From Streptomyces viridochromogenes (GTDB taxonomy: Bacteria > Actinomycetota > Actinomycetes > Streptomycetales > Streptomycetaceae), in NCBI RefSeq assembly GCF_001270495.1, contig NZ_LGUR01000151.1, forward strand, positions 1-64,000: a DNA stretch of 64,000 nt, read 5' to 3'. Both the position numbers and the translations under genes were made by a program. A model generated the notes under the pieces. That model was not told the origin of the DNA and made no database searches. It saw only the letters and a program-made list of their open reading frames with translations. Positions 1-8,626 of this stretch are shown here, in pieces (within the stretch, counting starts at the first letter, position 1; every line of letters starts with the position of its first letter).

Positions 1-712
1 GTTCGGGGGTGCCGGGGGCCACGCGGGCGGGGTGGGACCAGTTGGACGGGGTGTCCTCGGGAGGTGGGGGCGCGTCGGACGACGTCCGTACGGGAGGTGC
101 GGCGGGGGAGTTGTCCTGGCCGCCGTACAGCTCCGCGGCGGTGGCCAGGACGCGTAGGCAGGCGGGGCCCTCGAGGGCGGTGTGGTTGATGGTGAGGAAG
201 AGGACGGTTCCCCGTGCGGTGCGTGGTCGTGGACCGTCGGTTCCGCGCGGCCGTACCCCCACGGCGTCGCCGGCCTCGCTCCCCTCGATCCGCCCCGCCC
301 CCGGACCTGCGCCCTCCACCACCTCCACCCTGATCGGCGGCGACAGTGACAGCGGCGGCGCCTCCGTGAGCGCCCGCGTCCGCGCATCCCGCAACGCGTC
401 CCGCCCCGGCGCCGCAAAGCCCACCACCTCCACGTCCGGCTCCGCCGTCAGCTCCCACTCGTACCGGCGCCGGTACCACCGCCCGGGCGCCTCCCGCATG
501 AGGATGCGCGGATGCCGGCGCAGCGCCTGGGCGAAGGCCGCCCGCAGTCGCCCGGCGTCCAGCCGCCCCGGCAGATGCACCTCGATGTGCACCGTCTCCG
601 GCTCCTCCTTCTGGAGGCAGTGCCGGGCGACCTCGTCCACGACGGGGAAGGGGACGCGTACCGGCGGCTGCGGGGTGCCGTCGGCGCGTGGGGGCTGTTG
701 CAGTGCGGTCAT
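1..712 (-). CDS. Condensation-domain-like protein, 3' part outside window
   Basis: The frame is open from an ATG at 712 to the window edge, giving about 237 residues with the C-terminus missing. The N-terminal half has the look of a condensation or acyltransferase fold of the NRPS C-domain class: a strand followed by an LxxAFAQALRRHP helix near residue 60. Near residue 180 is NHTALEG, at the position of the HHxxxDG active-site motif, but the second His is replaced by Thr and Asp by Glu, so catalysis is uncertain. The ATG overlaps the stop of the arabinofuranosyltransferase gene by 4 bp (ATGA), so the two are translationally coupled. I infer transfer of an acyl group or modification of a glycan or lipid made by the neighbouring enzymes. 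The family assignment is tentative. Confidence 0.6.
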   Translation of the reverse strand, partial: MTALQQPPRADGTPQPPVRVPFPVVDEVARHCLQKEEPETVHIEVHLPGRLDAGRLRAAFAQALRRHPRILMREAPGRWYRRRYEWELTAEPDVEVVGFAAPGRDALRDARTRALTEAPPLSLSPPIRVEVVEGAGPGAGRIEGSEAGDAVGVRPRGTDGPRPRTARGTVLFLTINHTALEGPACLRVLATAAELYGGQDNSPAAPPVRTSSDAPPPPEDTPSNWSHPARVAPGTPE

Positions 713-3700
713 GTGGTGTCACCCCTGCGTGTGTCCTCGGGCTCCGGCCCACCGGGGCCGCGTGCGGAGATGGTCGGCCCTGACGCGGGTCGCGGGCCGG
801 CACCGGGGGCAGCGCTCGTCGAACCGGGTGGCTCGGTCCCCATCGGACTCCGCCCGCGCCGACGCCGCGGCAACGGCCGTGTCGGCGTCTCCGGCGAGGC
901 GGGGCCCGGCCCGCCCGAGGACGCGCCCGATCCTGCCGAACCGCCTGCCGCCCCCACCGGCTCCCGCACCGCCACCACCCCGGCGAACAGCCCGATCAGC
1001 GCCAGCAGTTGGGCCGTCGGACCGAAGGCGCCCTCAGCCGCCCCCACCGGTTCCCCGGCGCCGGTCGCCGCCGCGACCCCCGCCCCGGCGAGGGCGGTGA
1101 ACGCGATCGGCACCAGCAGCGTGTGCCTGCGCCACGCCACCACCGCGAGGGCGGGCACCAGCAGGGCGAACCATCCGGCGATGAAGACGGCCACCACCGT
1201 CACGGCGACCGTGCCGAGCCACAGCCCCGGCAGTGGCGGGGCGGCCTGGGGCTCGTCGGGGTTCGGGGTCCGGCGGCGCCACAGGGCCAGCCCGGCCAGC
1301 AGGGCGATCGCCACCGCGCTGCCGATGAGCCCGCCCTCGTACAGCACGGCAGGCTCGTACGACAGCTCGACCGTGCCACCGGCGCCCGCCGGGATCCGCC
1401 AGCCCTGCTGCCAGCCGTCCAGCCGTACCGGTGTCAGTTCCTTGCCGTTCAGCGTGGCGTGCCAGCCGTCGTTGAAGTTCTCGTACATGGTCAGGTAGCT
1501 CGCCGCTCCCGAGCCGACCGTCACCGCGCGGCGGTCGCCGAGCCAGTCCCGTATCTTCAGGTCACGCGTGGCCGTCGAGGGCTCGGCGACCGTGCCGCGC
1601 GTCAGGGTCACGTCGGTGAGCGCGAGCGGCCCGGCGTCCCCGGACTCGACCCGGTGGTCACCGGCCGGCAGCCGCAACTCGGCGTCACCCCGATCCTGCT
1701 GACAGAGCGTCACCTCGACCTGCCGCCGTTCCATCAGGTCCCGTACCGTTCCGCGCACGCTCGTGCGGTACAGCTCACCGTCCACCGCGACGACCGGCCC
1801 CTCACCGCACGGCAGCGAGAACGGCCGGGTGCCCTTCGGCTGCGGTGTCCGGTACTGGTCGAGGGCCGGGACGTATGCCTCGGTCAGGCCCACCGGGAGG
1901 CGTAGGTCCTCGCCGACCATCGGGTTGTAGAGGGTCAGCGGGGCCGTCTGCGTGATCGTGATGTCCAGCCGGTCGGTCGTGATGGCGGGGAAGCGGACCC
2001 AGCCGTTCTCGTCGACCCCGGCGATCACCGCACCGTCCGGCGAGCTGATGTGCACCTCGGTGGGGCGGGTGGCGAGGCCGCCCGCGGGTGCCAGCACGAT
2101 CTCTCCCACCGCCTGCTTCCCGGGCCAGCGCAGGTGGATCGTGGGCCGGTCGCCCGCGATCCACGCCGTGGTCAGGTCGCCGTCGGTGAGGTTGCGCGGC
2201 GAGAGGCCCGCCCCCAGCCGCGCCGTCGAGTCGGCGGTGGCGACGATCCGGTTCCGCTGCTCCGGCGCCACCTCGTACAGCAGCTTGTCCAGCTCCTCGC
2301 CCGCCACCGGCACCGCGCTCGCCCGCACCTCGTACGTCCCGGCCGTGGACGTCCTGAAGCGCCGGTGCAGACCGGCCTCCGTGCCCGTAGCCGACAGCCC
2401 TGCGGGGTCGGCCGTACGGGACAGGGAGACGATCTCGGCGGCGGCGCCGGAGTTCTCGGCGTCGGCGGGCAGCCGCAGCAGCCGGGTCACCTGTACGTCC
2501 GGCAGGTCGATCTCGGAGAAGCCCGCCCCGGTCAGCCCGGCCCGCCGGGACACCGAGTCCGTGATCGTGAGTTTCATCCAACTCGTCGTGCCCGCAGGCG
2601 CCTTGACCGACTGCGCCGAGCCGTCCGGCCGGAGGAAGGAACTCACCGCCCCTTTCTCCGTCTCCACCCGCACCCGCGTCGGCGCCTCCCGCACGCCCTC
2701 CTGCGGCAGCGGCGTCACCTTGAACGACTTCGGCATGTCGTACGACCCGCCCGCGAACCCGATCCGCAGCCACTCACCCTCCGGAGAGCCCTCCGAGCCC
2801 TCGGTCCACGCCGTGTCCGGGTTGCCGTCGAAGGCGTTCACCGGGTCGAACTGCGGGAGATGGAAGAGCCAGCTGCCGTACGACGACGCCGTCACCGACC
2901 GTGCGCCGCGCAGCTCGGCCACCGTCTGGTGGTCGAGGCCGGTGGTGGGCAGGATCTGGTGCGGTTTCTCGCCGGCGTCCTGGGCGGCGTCGGGCGCGTT
3001 GCGCTCGTCGCGGGTGTACGTGTACGACGTGTTGGCGTTGATCAGCCCGAACCGGGTGTCCGCACGCCGCAGCCCGTCGCCGATCACCTGCACCGGCGGT
3101 GAGCCGAGCCCGGGATGGTTGTCGCCGGTCAACACGCTCGCCCGGCCGCGCAGTTCGGACGCCAGCGGCAGCAGCGCCTCCGGCCCGCCGGACACCACGG
3201 CCGTGTCGGCGACCGGTTGCAGCCCGGCCTGGTGCGGACGCGGCACGTCCGTGCCGACCGGCTGGTAGATCTCCACCGCCCGCTGCCGCGGATACAGTCC
3301 CTCCACCTGGAGCGGGGTACCGGGGGCGATCGTCCCTCCGGTCATGACCGGTCCGAGCCCCGTCACCCGCTCGTACCCGGACTGCTCCAGGGTCCGCTTC
3401 ACCGTCGTGGTCGGCACCTGGCCGATCTGGTCGGGATCGAGGTCGTTGCGGACGACGACGTAGAAGACACCGGCCCGGCTCAGGTAGTCGGCCAGCCCCG
3501 GCACTTCACCCCCGCTGGTCAGCGCCTGCTCGACGGCGTCCATCGCACGCCGGTTGCCGGGCGTGCCGAAGGGGACGTAGTCCCGCTGCGCCCAGCGCGA
3601 GTCGGCGAGTACGTCCAGGGGCTGGTCGATGGTGGAGCCCCAGGTGTAGATGCCGTGCGCGGTGGCCGGCACGACGAGGGCGCGGGCGTCGGGGGAGTAC

Positions 3701-5070
3701 TTCTCCATCCAGTCCGCCGTGGCCTGCCAGTACTTGGGGATCTCCTTGAAGGAACCCGGGTTGAGGATCGAGCCGTTGAGATACGGCCACATCAGGCCCG
3801 GCAGAATCAGCACGGCCGCGACCAGCGGCGCGAACCGCCGCCCCCGCACCCGCCGCGCCCCGCGCGCCTCGGCCGCCACGCCCACCAGATGGGCGAGCCC
3901 CAGCACCAGCGCCAGAGCGAGCCCCGTCTGGAACTTGTAGATGTTCCGGAAGGGAACCAGCCCACCGTCCAGCCAGTCCTGCACGACCCCGTGGAAGGGC
4001 GCCCCGAACGTCCCGCCGTACCCGGCGAGCAGGATCAGCGCGACCGTCACCACGGTCAGCACCAGCCACCGCCGCTCCGGCATGTCCCGCCGGGCCAGCC
4101 CCGCGAGCCCCAGCCCGGCCGCGAGCGCCGAGCACACGATCACGACCGCGGCCGAGGCGACGGCCCATCCGGCCGGCAGCCAGGCCTCACCGAAGTGCAG
4201 ATAGGCGACCCAGTTCCCGCCGCCGCGCAGCGCCTCCGTCGCCGACATGGTCTCGGTGGTGGTCTGCGAACTCTCCACGTACGGAAGGAAGTTCTCGCCG
4301 TAGGTGCCCAGCAACAGGAGCGGGATCACCCACCAGGCGGTCGCCAGGACGACCCCCGGCACCCACCACCCGATCAGCTTCCGCTGCCGTGGCCCGGGCG
4401 GACGGGAGAGCAGATACAGCCCGACGGGCAGCAGCGAGGCCAGCGTGGAGGCGGCGTTGACGCCGCCCATGAACGGGATGACCAGCGCCGAGCGCAGCGC
4501 GGCGACCCGGGCGGCGTGCCGCTCGTCGGTCAACGGCAGCAGCACCCAGGGCAGAAACGCGCCGGGCAGCGCGGCGGCCGACGTGGACCCGACGACGATC
4601 GTGAAGACGGGCCACAACGCGTAGACGACGGCGCCGAGGAGCCGCGACCCCCCACACCCCACCCGCAACCGTTCCGCCAGCCGCAGCGCACCCCAGAAGG
4701 CGACCGACACGATCAGCGACAGCCACAACCGCTCCGCCAGCCACACCGGCAGCCGTACGACGTCGGCCAGCCAGTAGAACGGCAGCATCGGCCACAGATA
4801 GCCCGAGTACTGGTTCTGGATCCCGCCGAAACTGCCCTGGTCGGACCACAACTGCCCGAGGTCGGAGAGGAACCGCCCCGGATCGACGGTCACCCCCAGT
4901 TTGGTGTCGAAGGTCTGCCGCCCCGGCTGCACCGCCAGCAACAGCACGAACACCACGGCCCAGAAGCCCAGCAGCCAGCGCCGCGACCGCGGCCCCTCCG
5001 GCGGCCCCGAGGCGGGCGCGGAGGTGGGCACGGCTGCCGGGGGAGGAGCCTGGACCGTGGTCGTCGTCAT
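709..5070 (-). CDS. AftD-like alpha-(1->3)-arabinofuranosyltransferase (GT-C)
   Basis: This protein of about 1453 residues has an N-terminal polytopic GT-C domain (DUF3367/AftD family). After the first membrane helix comes the acidic loop FDTKLGVTVDPGRFL, typical of polyprenyl-phosphate-sugar dependent enzymes, then about ten further helices to roughly residue 450. The long extracytoplasmic part carries two F5/8 type C-like carbohydrate-binding modules (DGNPDTAWTEG and LTDGDLTTAW). A YfhO-like stretch (YENFNDGWHATLNGKEL) and C-terminal membrane helices follow, and the last 60 residues are low-complexity. The ATG at 5070 is chosen because it overlaps the methyltransferase stop as ATGA; a GTG lies 9 bp further upstream. 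In mycobacteria the family adds arabinofuranose from decaprenyl-phosphoryl-arabinose to cell-wall arabinan. Streptomyces have no mycolyl arabinogalactan, so the sugar and acceptor here are unknown. Confidence 0.85.
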   Translation of the reverse strand: MTTTTVQAPPPAAVPTSAPASGPPEGPRSRRWLLGFWAVVFVLLLAVQPGRQTFDTKLGVTVDPGRFLSDLGQLWSDQGSFGGIQNQYSGYLWPMLPFYWLADVVRLPVWLAERLWLSLIVSVAFWGALRLAERLRVGCGGSRLLGAVVYALWPVFTIVVGSTSAAALPGAFLPWVLLPLTDERHAARVAALRSALVIPFMGGVNAASTLASLLPVGLYLLSRPPGPRQRKLIGWWVPGVVLATAWWVIPLLLLGTYGENFLPYVESSQTTTETMSATEALRGGGNWVAYLHFGEAWLPAGWAVASAAVVIVCSALAAGLGLAGLARRDMPERRWLVLTVVTVALILLAGYGGTFGAPFHGVVQDWLDGGLVPFRNIYKFQTGLALALVLGLAHLVGVAAEARGARRVRGRRFAPLVAAVLILPGLMWPYLNGSILNPGSFKEIPKYWQATADWMEKYSPDARALVVPATAHGIYTWGSTIDQPLDVLADSRWAQRDYVPFGTPGNRRAMDAVEQALTSGGEVPGLADYLSRAGVFYVVVRNDLDPDQIGQVPTTTVKRTLEQSGYERVTGLGPVMTGGTIAPGTPLQVEGLYPRQRAVEIYQPVGTDVPRPHQAGLQPVADTAVVSGGPEALLPLASELRGRASVLTGDNHPGLGSPPVQVIGDGLRRADTRFGLINANTSYTYTRDERNAPDAAQDAGEKPHQILPTTGLDHQTVAELRGARSVTASSYGSWLFHLPQFDPVNAFDGNPDTAWTEGSEGSPEGEWLRIGFAGGSYDMPKSFKVTPLPQEGVREAPTRVRVETEKGAVSSFLRPDGSAQSVKAPAGTTSWMKLTITDSVSRRAGLTGAGFSEIDLPDVQVTRLLRLPADAENSGAAAEIVSLSRTADPAGLSATGTEAGLHRRFRTSTAGTYEVRASAVPVAGEELDKLLYEVAPEQRNRIVATADSTARLGAGLSPRNLTDGDLTTAWIAGDRPTIHLRWPGKQAVGEIVLAPAGGLATRPTEVHISSPDGAVIAGVDENGWVRFPAITTDRLDITITQTAPLTLYNPMVGEDLRLPVGLTEAYVPALDQYRTPQPKGTRPFSLPCGEGPVVAVDGELYRTSVRGTVRDLMERRQVEVTLCQQDRGDAELRLPAGDHRVESGDAGPLALTDVTLTRGTVAEPSTATRDLKIRDWLGDRRAVTVGSGAASYLTMYENFNDGWHATLNGKELTPVRLDGWQQGWRIPAGAGGTVELSYEPAVLYEGGLIGSAVAIALLAGLALWRRRTPNPDEPQAAPPLPGLWLGTVAVTVVAVFIAGWFALLVPALAVVAWRRHTLLVPIAFTALAGAGVAAATGAGEPVGAAEGAFGPTAQLLALIGLFAGVVAVREPVGAAGGSAGSGASSGGPGPASPETPTRPLPRRRRGRSPMGTEPPGSTSAAPGAGPRPASGPTISARGPGGPEPEDTRRGDTT

Positions 5071-5897
5071 GGTGGACACCGCCTGAGGATGAGGAGGAGG
5101 TTCCAGGTGGCGAACTCGCGCAGTCCCGGCGCCTTCACGACGCCCTCCGCGAGGAACGGCCAGTAGCGGGAGCGCGCCGAGACGATCTCCACGTCGTCCC
5201 GGGCGCGGACCTGCCGCAGGGTGGTGCCGATGTGCACGGCGAAGAGGTTCTCGCCGAGGGTGTGCTTGGCGGCCCGTCCGGTACGGCGGCGATAGCGGGC
5301 GCGGGCCCGCTCGGCGCCGAAGTAGTGCCAGGGGGCCCACTCATGGCCGCCCCAGGGGGAAAGCCAGTTGGTGAACGACACATAGACCAGCCCACCGGGC
5401 CGCGTCACCCGCGCCAGCTCACTCAGGAACGTCTGCGGATCGGCCACATGCTCCAGCACATTGGAGGAGAAGGTGACGTCGGCGACCGCGTCCCGCAGGG
5501 GCAAGAGATACCCGTCGGCGACGACGGCCCCGTCGGGTGGCTTCGCCCCGAGTTCGCCGAGGTCCGGCTCGAAGAGGTAGGCGTGCGCCCCCCGCCGCCG
5601 GAACTCCTCGGTGAAGTACCCGCTGCCACCGCCTACGTCCACGACGGTACGCCCGGCGACCGGGCCGTCGTAGACCTCGACTTGGTCGGCGGCATCACGG
5701 GCGAGAAGCGAGTAGCAGGCTTCGGGATCGTCCTGCTCACGGAGAAAGGCCCGGAAGAGGGCGAGGGAGCGCTGAAAGGACGGATCCTTGAAACCCCGGT
5801 GCGGAGACGTCCCTGAGGGGCGCGGGGAACTGCGCGACAAGCCACGACGGTCCCGCAGCCGCGAGACAACCTCACCAACACGGCGTTTAGGCGTCAC
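5067..5897 (-). CDS. Class I SAM-dependent methyltransferase
   Basis: A 276-residue protein with a Rossmann methyltransferase core. Motif I VVDVGGGSGYF binds S-adenosylmethionine, then come the acidic YLFEPD, motif LPLRDAVADVTFSSNVLEHV, and RVTRPGGLVYVSF. This is the Methyltransf_11 pattern for small-molecule or glycan methylation. The GTG at 5897 is preferred because GGAGG lies 9 nt upstream and it overlaps the end of the glycosyltransferase gene; a longer frame reaches 5924. The gene ends in an ATGA overlap with the AftD-like gene. Residues about 13-36 are encoded by a copy of a dispersed repeat (5817-5861) and do not look like methyltransferase sequence, so the N-terminus appears to have been extended by the repeat. 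Confidence 0.85.
   Translation of the reverse strand: MTPKRRVGEVVSRLRDRRGLSRSSPRPSGTSPHRGFKDPSFQRSLALFRAFLREQDDPEACYSLLARDAADQVEVYDGPVAGRTVVDVGGGSGYFTEEFRRRGAHAYLFEPDLGELGAKPPDGAVVADGYLLPLRDAVADVTFSSNVLEHVADPQTFLSELARVTRPGGLVYVSFTNWLSPWGGHEWAPWHYFGAERARARYRRRTGRAAKHTLGENLFAVHIGTTLRQVRARDDVEIVSARSRYWPFLAEGVVKAPGLREFATWNLLLILRRCPP
5817..5861 (+). repeat. Dispersed GGGGCGCGGGGAACTGCGCGA repeat, copy 1
   Basis: The + strand contains GGGGCGCGGGGAACTGCGCG followed by ACAAGCC and a CCCGCAGCCG tail. The same core occurs at 27611 and 31936, and a variant occurs at 49402. This copy lies inside the 5' part of the methyltransferase gene, antisense to it. Confidence 0.85.
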
Positions 5898-7035
5898 GGC
5901 ACACGGCCTCCGACGCAACCGCAAGGAACTGCCGAACCGTCCGATCCCAGCGATAGCGCGCGGCCCGATCCCGCGCAGCCTTCCCCATCAACTCCCGCCG
6001 ATGCCCGGACAACGCCAGCGTGCACCACGCGGCGGCAAAGGAAGACTCACCGGCCGCAAGCACCCCCGTCTCCCCGTCCGAGACGGAATCCCGCAGCCCA
6101 GGCACATCAAAGGCAACGGTCGGCGTCTCCCGGGTCGCGGCCTCGGTGACGACGAGCCCCCACCCCTCCACGGCCGAGGGATGAAGCAGCAGCCACGCCG
6201 CACACAGCAGCCGGTGCTTCTCCGCCTCCGACACATGGCCGACGAACTCGACGCCGGGCCCGGCTAGTTGCTCGAGAGACGCCCGCTCGGGCCCGTCCCC
6301 GACGATGACCAGCCGCCCGCCGGTGACGGGCCGCACCCGCTCCCACAACCGCAGCAGCAGATCGATCCGCTTGTACTCGACGAGCCGCCCGACGGCCACG
6401 AACAACGGCTCGGGCGAACGCTCACCCAAGGGCCCGGGCTCCTCGACCCCGTTGTGCACGACACGAATACGCTCCCGCTCGACGCCGATCCCGCGGAGCG
6501 CATGTGCCGTGGACGGCGACACGGCGACCAACAGGCTCCGCCGCTGCGCACCCGTCAGCGCCCAGTGCTCAAGTCTTCGGCCGAGCCGGGCGGCAGGCGC
6601 CATCGCACCACCGAACCGCATCTGCCACAGATCGGTGTGCACATGGTTGACCAGGCACAACGTCGGCCCGCGATGCCACAGCGGGGCGAAGTACGGCATC
6701 CCGTTGCAGACTTCGACCAGCAGATCGCAGTCGCCGACCTGACGGGCGAAGGCGGATCTGGCGCGCAGGTAGTGGCCGTAGGAGCCGCCGGCCGACACGA
6801 CCCGGTAGTCGCGGTACGCCGCCGGCCCGCCGCACAGCAGGGTGACCTGGTGGCCGAGCCGGGTCAGCCCGTCGGCGAGCCGGTCGACCAGCAGCTCGGA
6901 GCCGCCGGCGGCCTCGTTGCCCAGGTCGCGGTGGGCGAGAAAAACGATTCGGCGCGGATGTGGGGGGAGCGCCGGAGGGTGGTGCTGCGACGCCGGGGGG
7001 AGATCGGCGCGCAGCGAGGGCACGTGCTGGGGCAT
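5887..7035 (-). CDS. Glycosyltransferase family 4 (GT-B)
   Basis: A 382-residue GT-B glycosyltransferase. The N-terminal domain has the acceptor-side loop NEAAGGSELLVDRLADGLTR. The C-terminal domain has the nucleotide-sugar signature: LFVAVGRLVEYKRIDLLLR near residue 205, then LVIVGDGPER, then HPSAVEGWGLVVTEAATRETP with the E-x7-E arrangement. It probably transfers a sugar to a cell-surface glycan or lipid intermediate on the cytoplasmic face. It is the first gene of a minus-strand run (glycosyltransferase, methyltransferase, AftD-like, condensation-like) joined by short overlaps. The ATG at 7035 follows a weak GGAG-like site. The 228 bp upstream to the DUF3068 stop is relatively AT-rich near 7215-7262 and probably holds the promoter. 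Confidence 0.85.
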   Translation of the reverse strand: MPQHVPSLRADLPPASQHHPPALPPHPRRIVFLAHRDLGNEAAGGSELLVDRLADGLTRLGHQVTLLCGGPAAYRDYRVVSAGGSYGHYLRARSAFARQVGDCDLLVEVCNGMPYFAPLWHRGPTLCLVNHVHTDLWQMRFGGAMAPAARLGRRLEHWALTGAQRRSLLVAVSPSTAHALRGIGVERERIRVVHNGVEEPGPLGERSPEPLFVAVGRLVEYKRIDLLLRLWERVRPVTGGRLVIVGDGPERASLEQLAGPGVEFVGHVSEAEKHRLLCAAWLLLHPSAVEGWGLVVTEAATRETPTVAFDVPGLRDSVSDGETGVLAAGESSFAAAWCTLALSGHRRELMGKAARDRAARYRWDRTVRQFLAVASEAVCRDA

Positions 7036-7263
7036 GGGTGCTCCAACTCGTCTCAGGGTGCGGAACCTGGCGTGGGGGGAGGAGGGTTGGGTTCCTGTGG
7101 GGAGGAAGTGGGGCTTCTCGGGGCTTCTCGGGCTTCTTACGGTCGTGCTGAGGGGGCTGTGGACAGGCTGTGTCCGGGTGGGGGTGGACAGTTTTCGCCC
7201 AGCAGTTCGCCACGGCTACTCACCGGCGTGACAATTTCGGGCTCAATTAGAGCTGACGTCACG

Positions 7264-8250
7264 TCATATCGTGAGTGAAGGCTGGGGCATCTCGGCCGTA
7301 CCGGGAGCTTCAGGGCGCTTACGTCCTCGTACCACCAGAACACCACCCACCACCGCAAGGGCGAATCCTGCCCCAGCAGACCCGACCGGCAATGTCTCGC
7401 CCACCATCCGCAGCTGGCCGCTGTCCCGCTTCGCCTGCCGTACGGCCTCCTTCTGCGTGGCCGTGGTGAACGCGATCTTCTCGCTGTCCAGGAGGACCGC
7501 CGCGTCCTTCTCGCCGCCGGGAGCCCGCAGTGTGCGGCGCGGACCGGTCTGCGCGTAGACGACCCGGCCCGTGGCCTGATCCACGACGAGTTTGAAGCCG
7601 TGGTTGGAGTACCACTCCTCGGCCAGTACCTGCGGGCGGTCCGGCTCGTCGACGAGGCTGCCGGGGACGAGCCGGGTGCCGACCTTGCGGGGCGCGACCG
7701 TGCCGGTGAACCGGTATCCCGTGTACCCCTGGACCTTCTCGGTGCCGTCGTAGCGCAGGGTGATCGTGGTGCCGCCGGTGTTGTCCCACCACTGGTAGGA
7801 GCGCTTCTCCACGTCGAACGGGAACTTCAGATAGGCCTCGCCCTCGATGTACGGCGACTCCTCGCAGCAGTGCACGGGCCTGGTCGTCCTCCGGTCCATC
7901 ACCCAGCGGTGCGGGGTGAAGTCCAGCGCGTCGTGCGGGTCCGCGGCCGGCAGCGACTTGTCGGTGTCGACGGTGGTGATCACGTCCCAGACGGCGTTGC
8001 CGCTGCGCTCACTTTCCGCCACATTGCCCCGCACCCGCTGGGTGACGGTGATTCTCTGGTCTGGCACGGTCTCGATCTTGTCCGTGTCGAAGACACTTCC
8101 GGTGCCCTTGTACTCGGCGGTGGTGTCGATGTCGATGGGGTTCACGGCGGCACGCGGGGCCACGTACCAGGCGAGCATCGGCGCCAGTACCAGCAGAAAC
8201 GTGCCGAGTCCCAGCAGGATCAACGAGAGAGGTGAGGCTGTACGGCGCAT
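7264..8250 (-). CDS. DUF3068 (PorA-like) membrane-anchored envelope protein
   Basis: A 328-residue DUF3068 protein. One N-terminal membrane helix (LSLILLGLGTFLLVLAPML) leads to a large extracytoplasmic domain with the recurring pattern DIDTTAEYKGTG, VITTVDTDKSLP and an HCCEES segment. A second helix near residue 300 (AGFALAVVGGVLVVRGRK) precedes a short tail. Actinobacterial DUF3068 genes often accompany envelope glycosyltransferases, as here, but no enzymatic activity is established. The ATG at 8250 is chosen because AGGAG lies 6 nt upstream; a longer frame reaches 8286. It is separated by 228 bp from the glycosyltransferase gene on the same strand and could be a separate transcription unit. 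Confidence 0.85.
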   Translation of the reverse strand: MRRTASPLSLILLGLGTFLLVLAPMLAWYVAPRAAVNPIDIDTTAEYKGTGSVFDTDKIETVPDQRITVTQRVRGNVAESERSGNAVWDVITTVDTDKSLPAADPHDALDFTPHRWVMDRRTTRPVHCCEESPYIEGEAYLKFPFDVEKRSYQWWDNTGGTTITLRYDGTEKVQGYTGYRFTGTVAPRKVGTRLVPGSLVDEPDRPQVLAEEWYSNHGFKLVVDQATGRVVYAQTGPRRTLRAPGGEKDAAVLLDSEKIAFTTATQKEAVRQAKRDSGQLRMVGETLPVGSAGAGFALAVVGGVLVVRGRKRPEAPGTAEMPQPSLTI

Positions 8251-8341
8251 CCGGCACTCCTGGGGATTGACGCATGGTCGGCGCACACTCGGTGCACGGT
8301 CGTTGCCTGGCCGTTCTTGGGCCGGGAACCGTAGGCGTCCC

Positions 8342-8417
8342 TTGACGGAGTGTCAATGTCTTGACGGGCTGTCCCGGCTTGTCGAGACTGAACCCGACAG
8401 GCAGGGGTCGGGTTCAG
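8342..8417. promoter_or_regulatory. Palindromes between DUF3068 and small membrane gene
   Basis: The 221-bp divergent region contains TTGACGGAGTGTCAA (8342-8356), an interrupted palindrome. TTGACGGGCTGTC (8361-8373) repeats its left part 19 bp downstream. Beyond this, CTGAACCCGAC (8388-8398) and GTCGGGTTCAG (8407-8417) form a perfect 11-bp inverted repeat with an 8-nt loop. They could be operators or an mRNA hairpin 54 nt before the gene at 8472. Confidence 0.5.
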
Positions 8418-8471
8418 GCTGGCACCACCGGGGTGGGGACGACCTCCGGATGCAGAGAGGCTGACCCTGCG

Positions 8472-8624
8472 ATGTCCAGACTGCTCGCCGCCGCGCTGAC
8501 CGTCACGCTCGCCGCCGTACTCGCGGTGGGTGCCGCGCTCGGCGTCGTCGCGCTGCTGGAAGCGACGCCCGACCAGCCCAACACACCCTTGATCACGTAC
8601 GAGCAAGCGGGCCAGGGGAGTTGA
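8472..8624 (+). CDS. Small single-pass membrane protein, DUF2613-like
   Basis: Fifty residues: a membrane helix at about residues 4-29 (LLAAALTVTLAAVLAVGAAL) followed by a short polar tail ending ITYEQAGQGS. The size, the helix and the NxxxxYE-like C-terminal segment resemble the DUF2613 family of small actinobacterial membrane proteins, whose function is unknown. The ATG at 8472 lies inside a longer open frame starting at 8361, but only the part from 8472 looks like protein. Its stop lies 2 nt before the GTG of the PucR-type regulator, so the two genes are probably cotranscribed. Confidence 0.6.
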   Translation: MSRLLAAALTVTLAAVLAVGAALGVVALLEATPDQPNTPLITYEQAGQGS

Positions 8625-8626
8625 CC

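Noticed and set aside
3115..5166. Long + strand open frame opposite the AftD-like gene
   Set aside because: Arg/Pro/Gly/Gln-rich shadow of high-GC codon bias; the minus strand encodes a recognised family.
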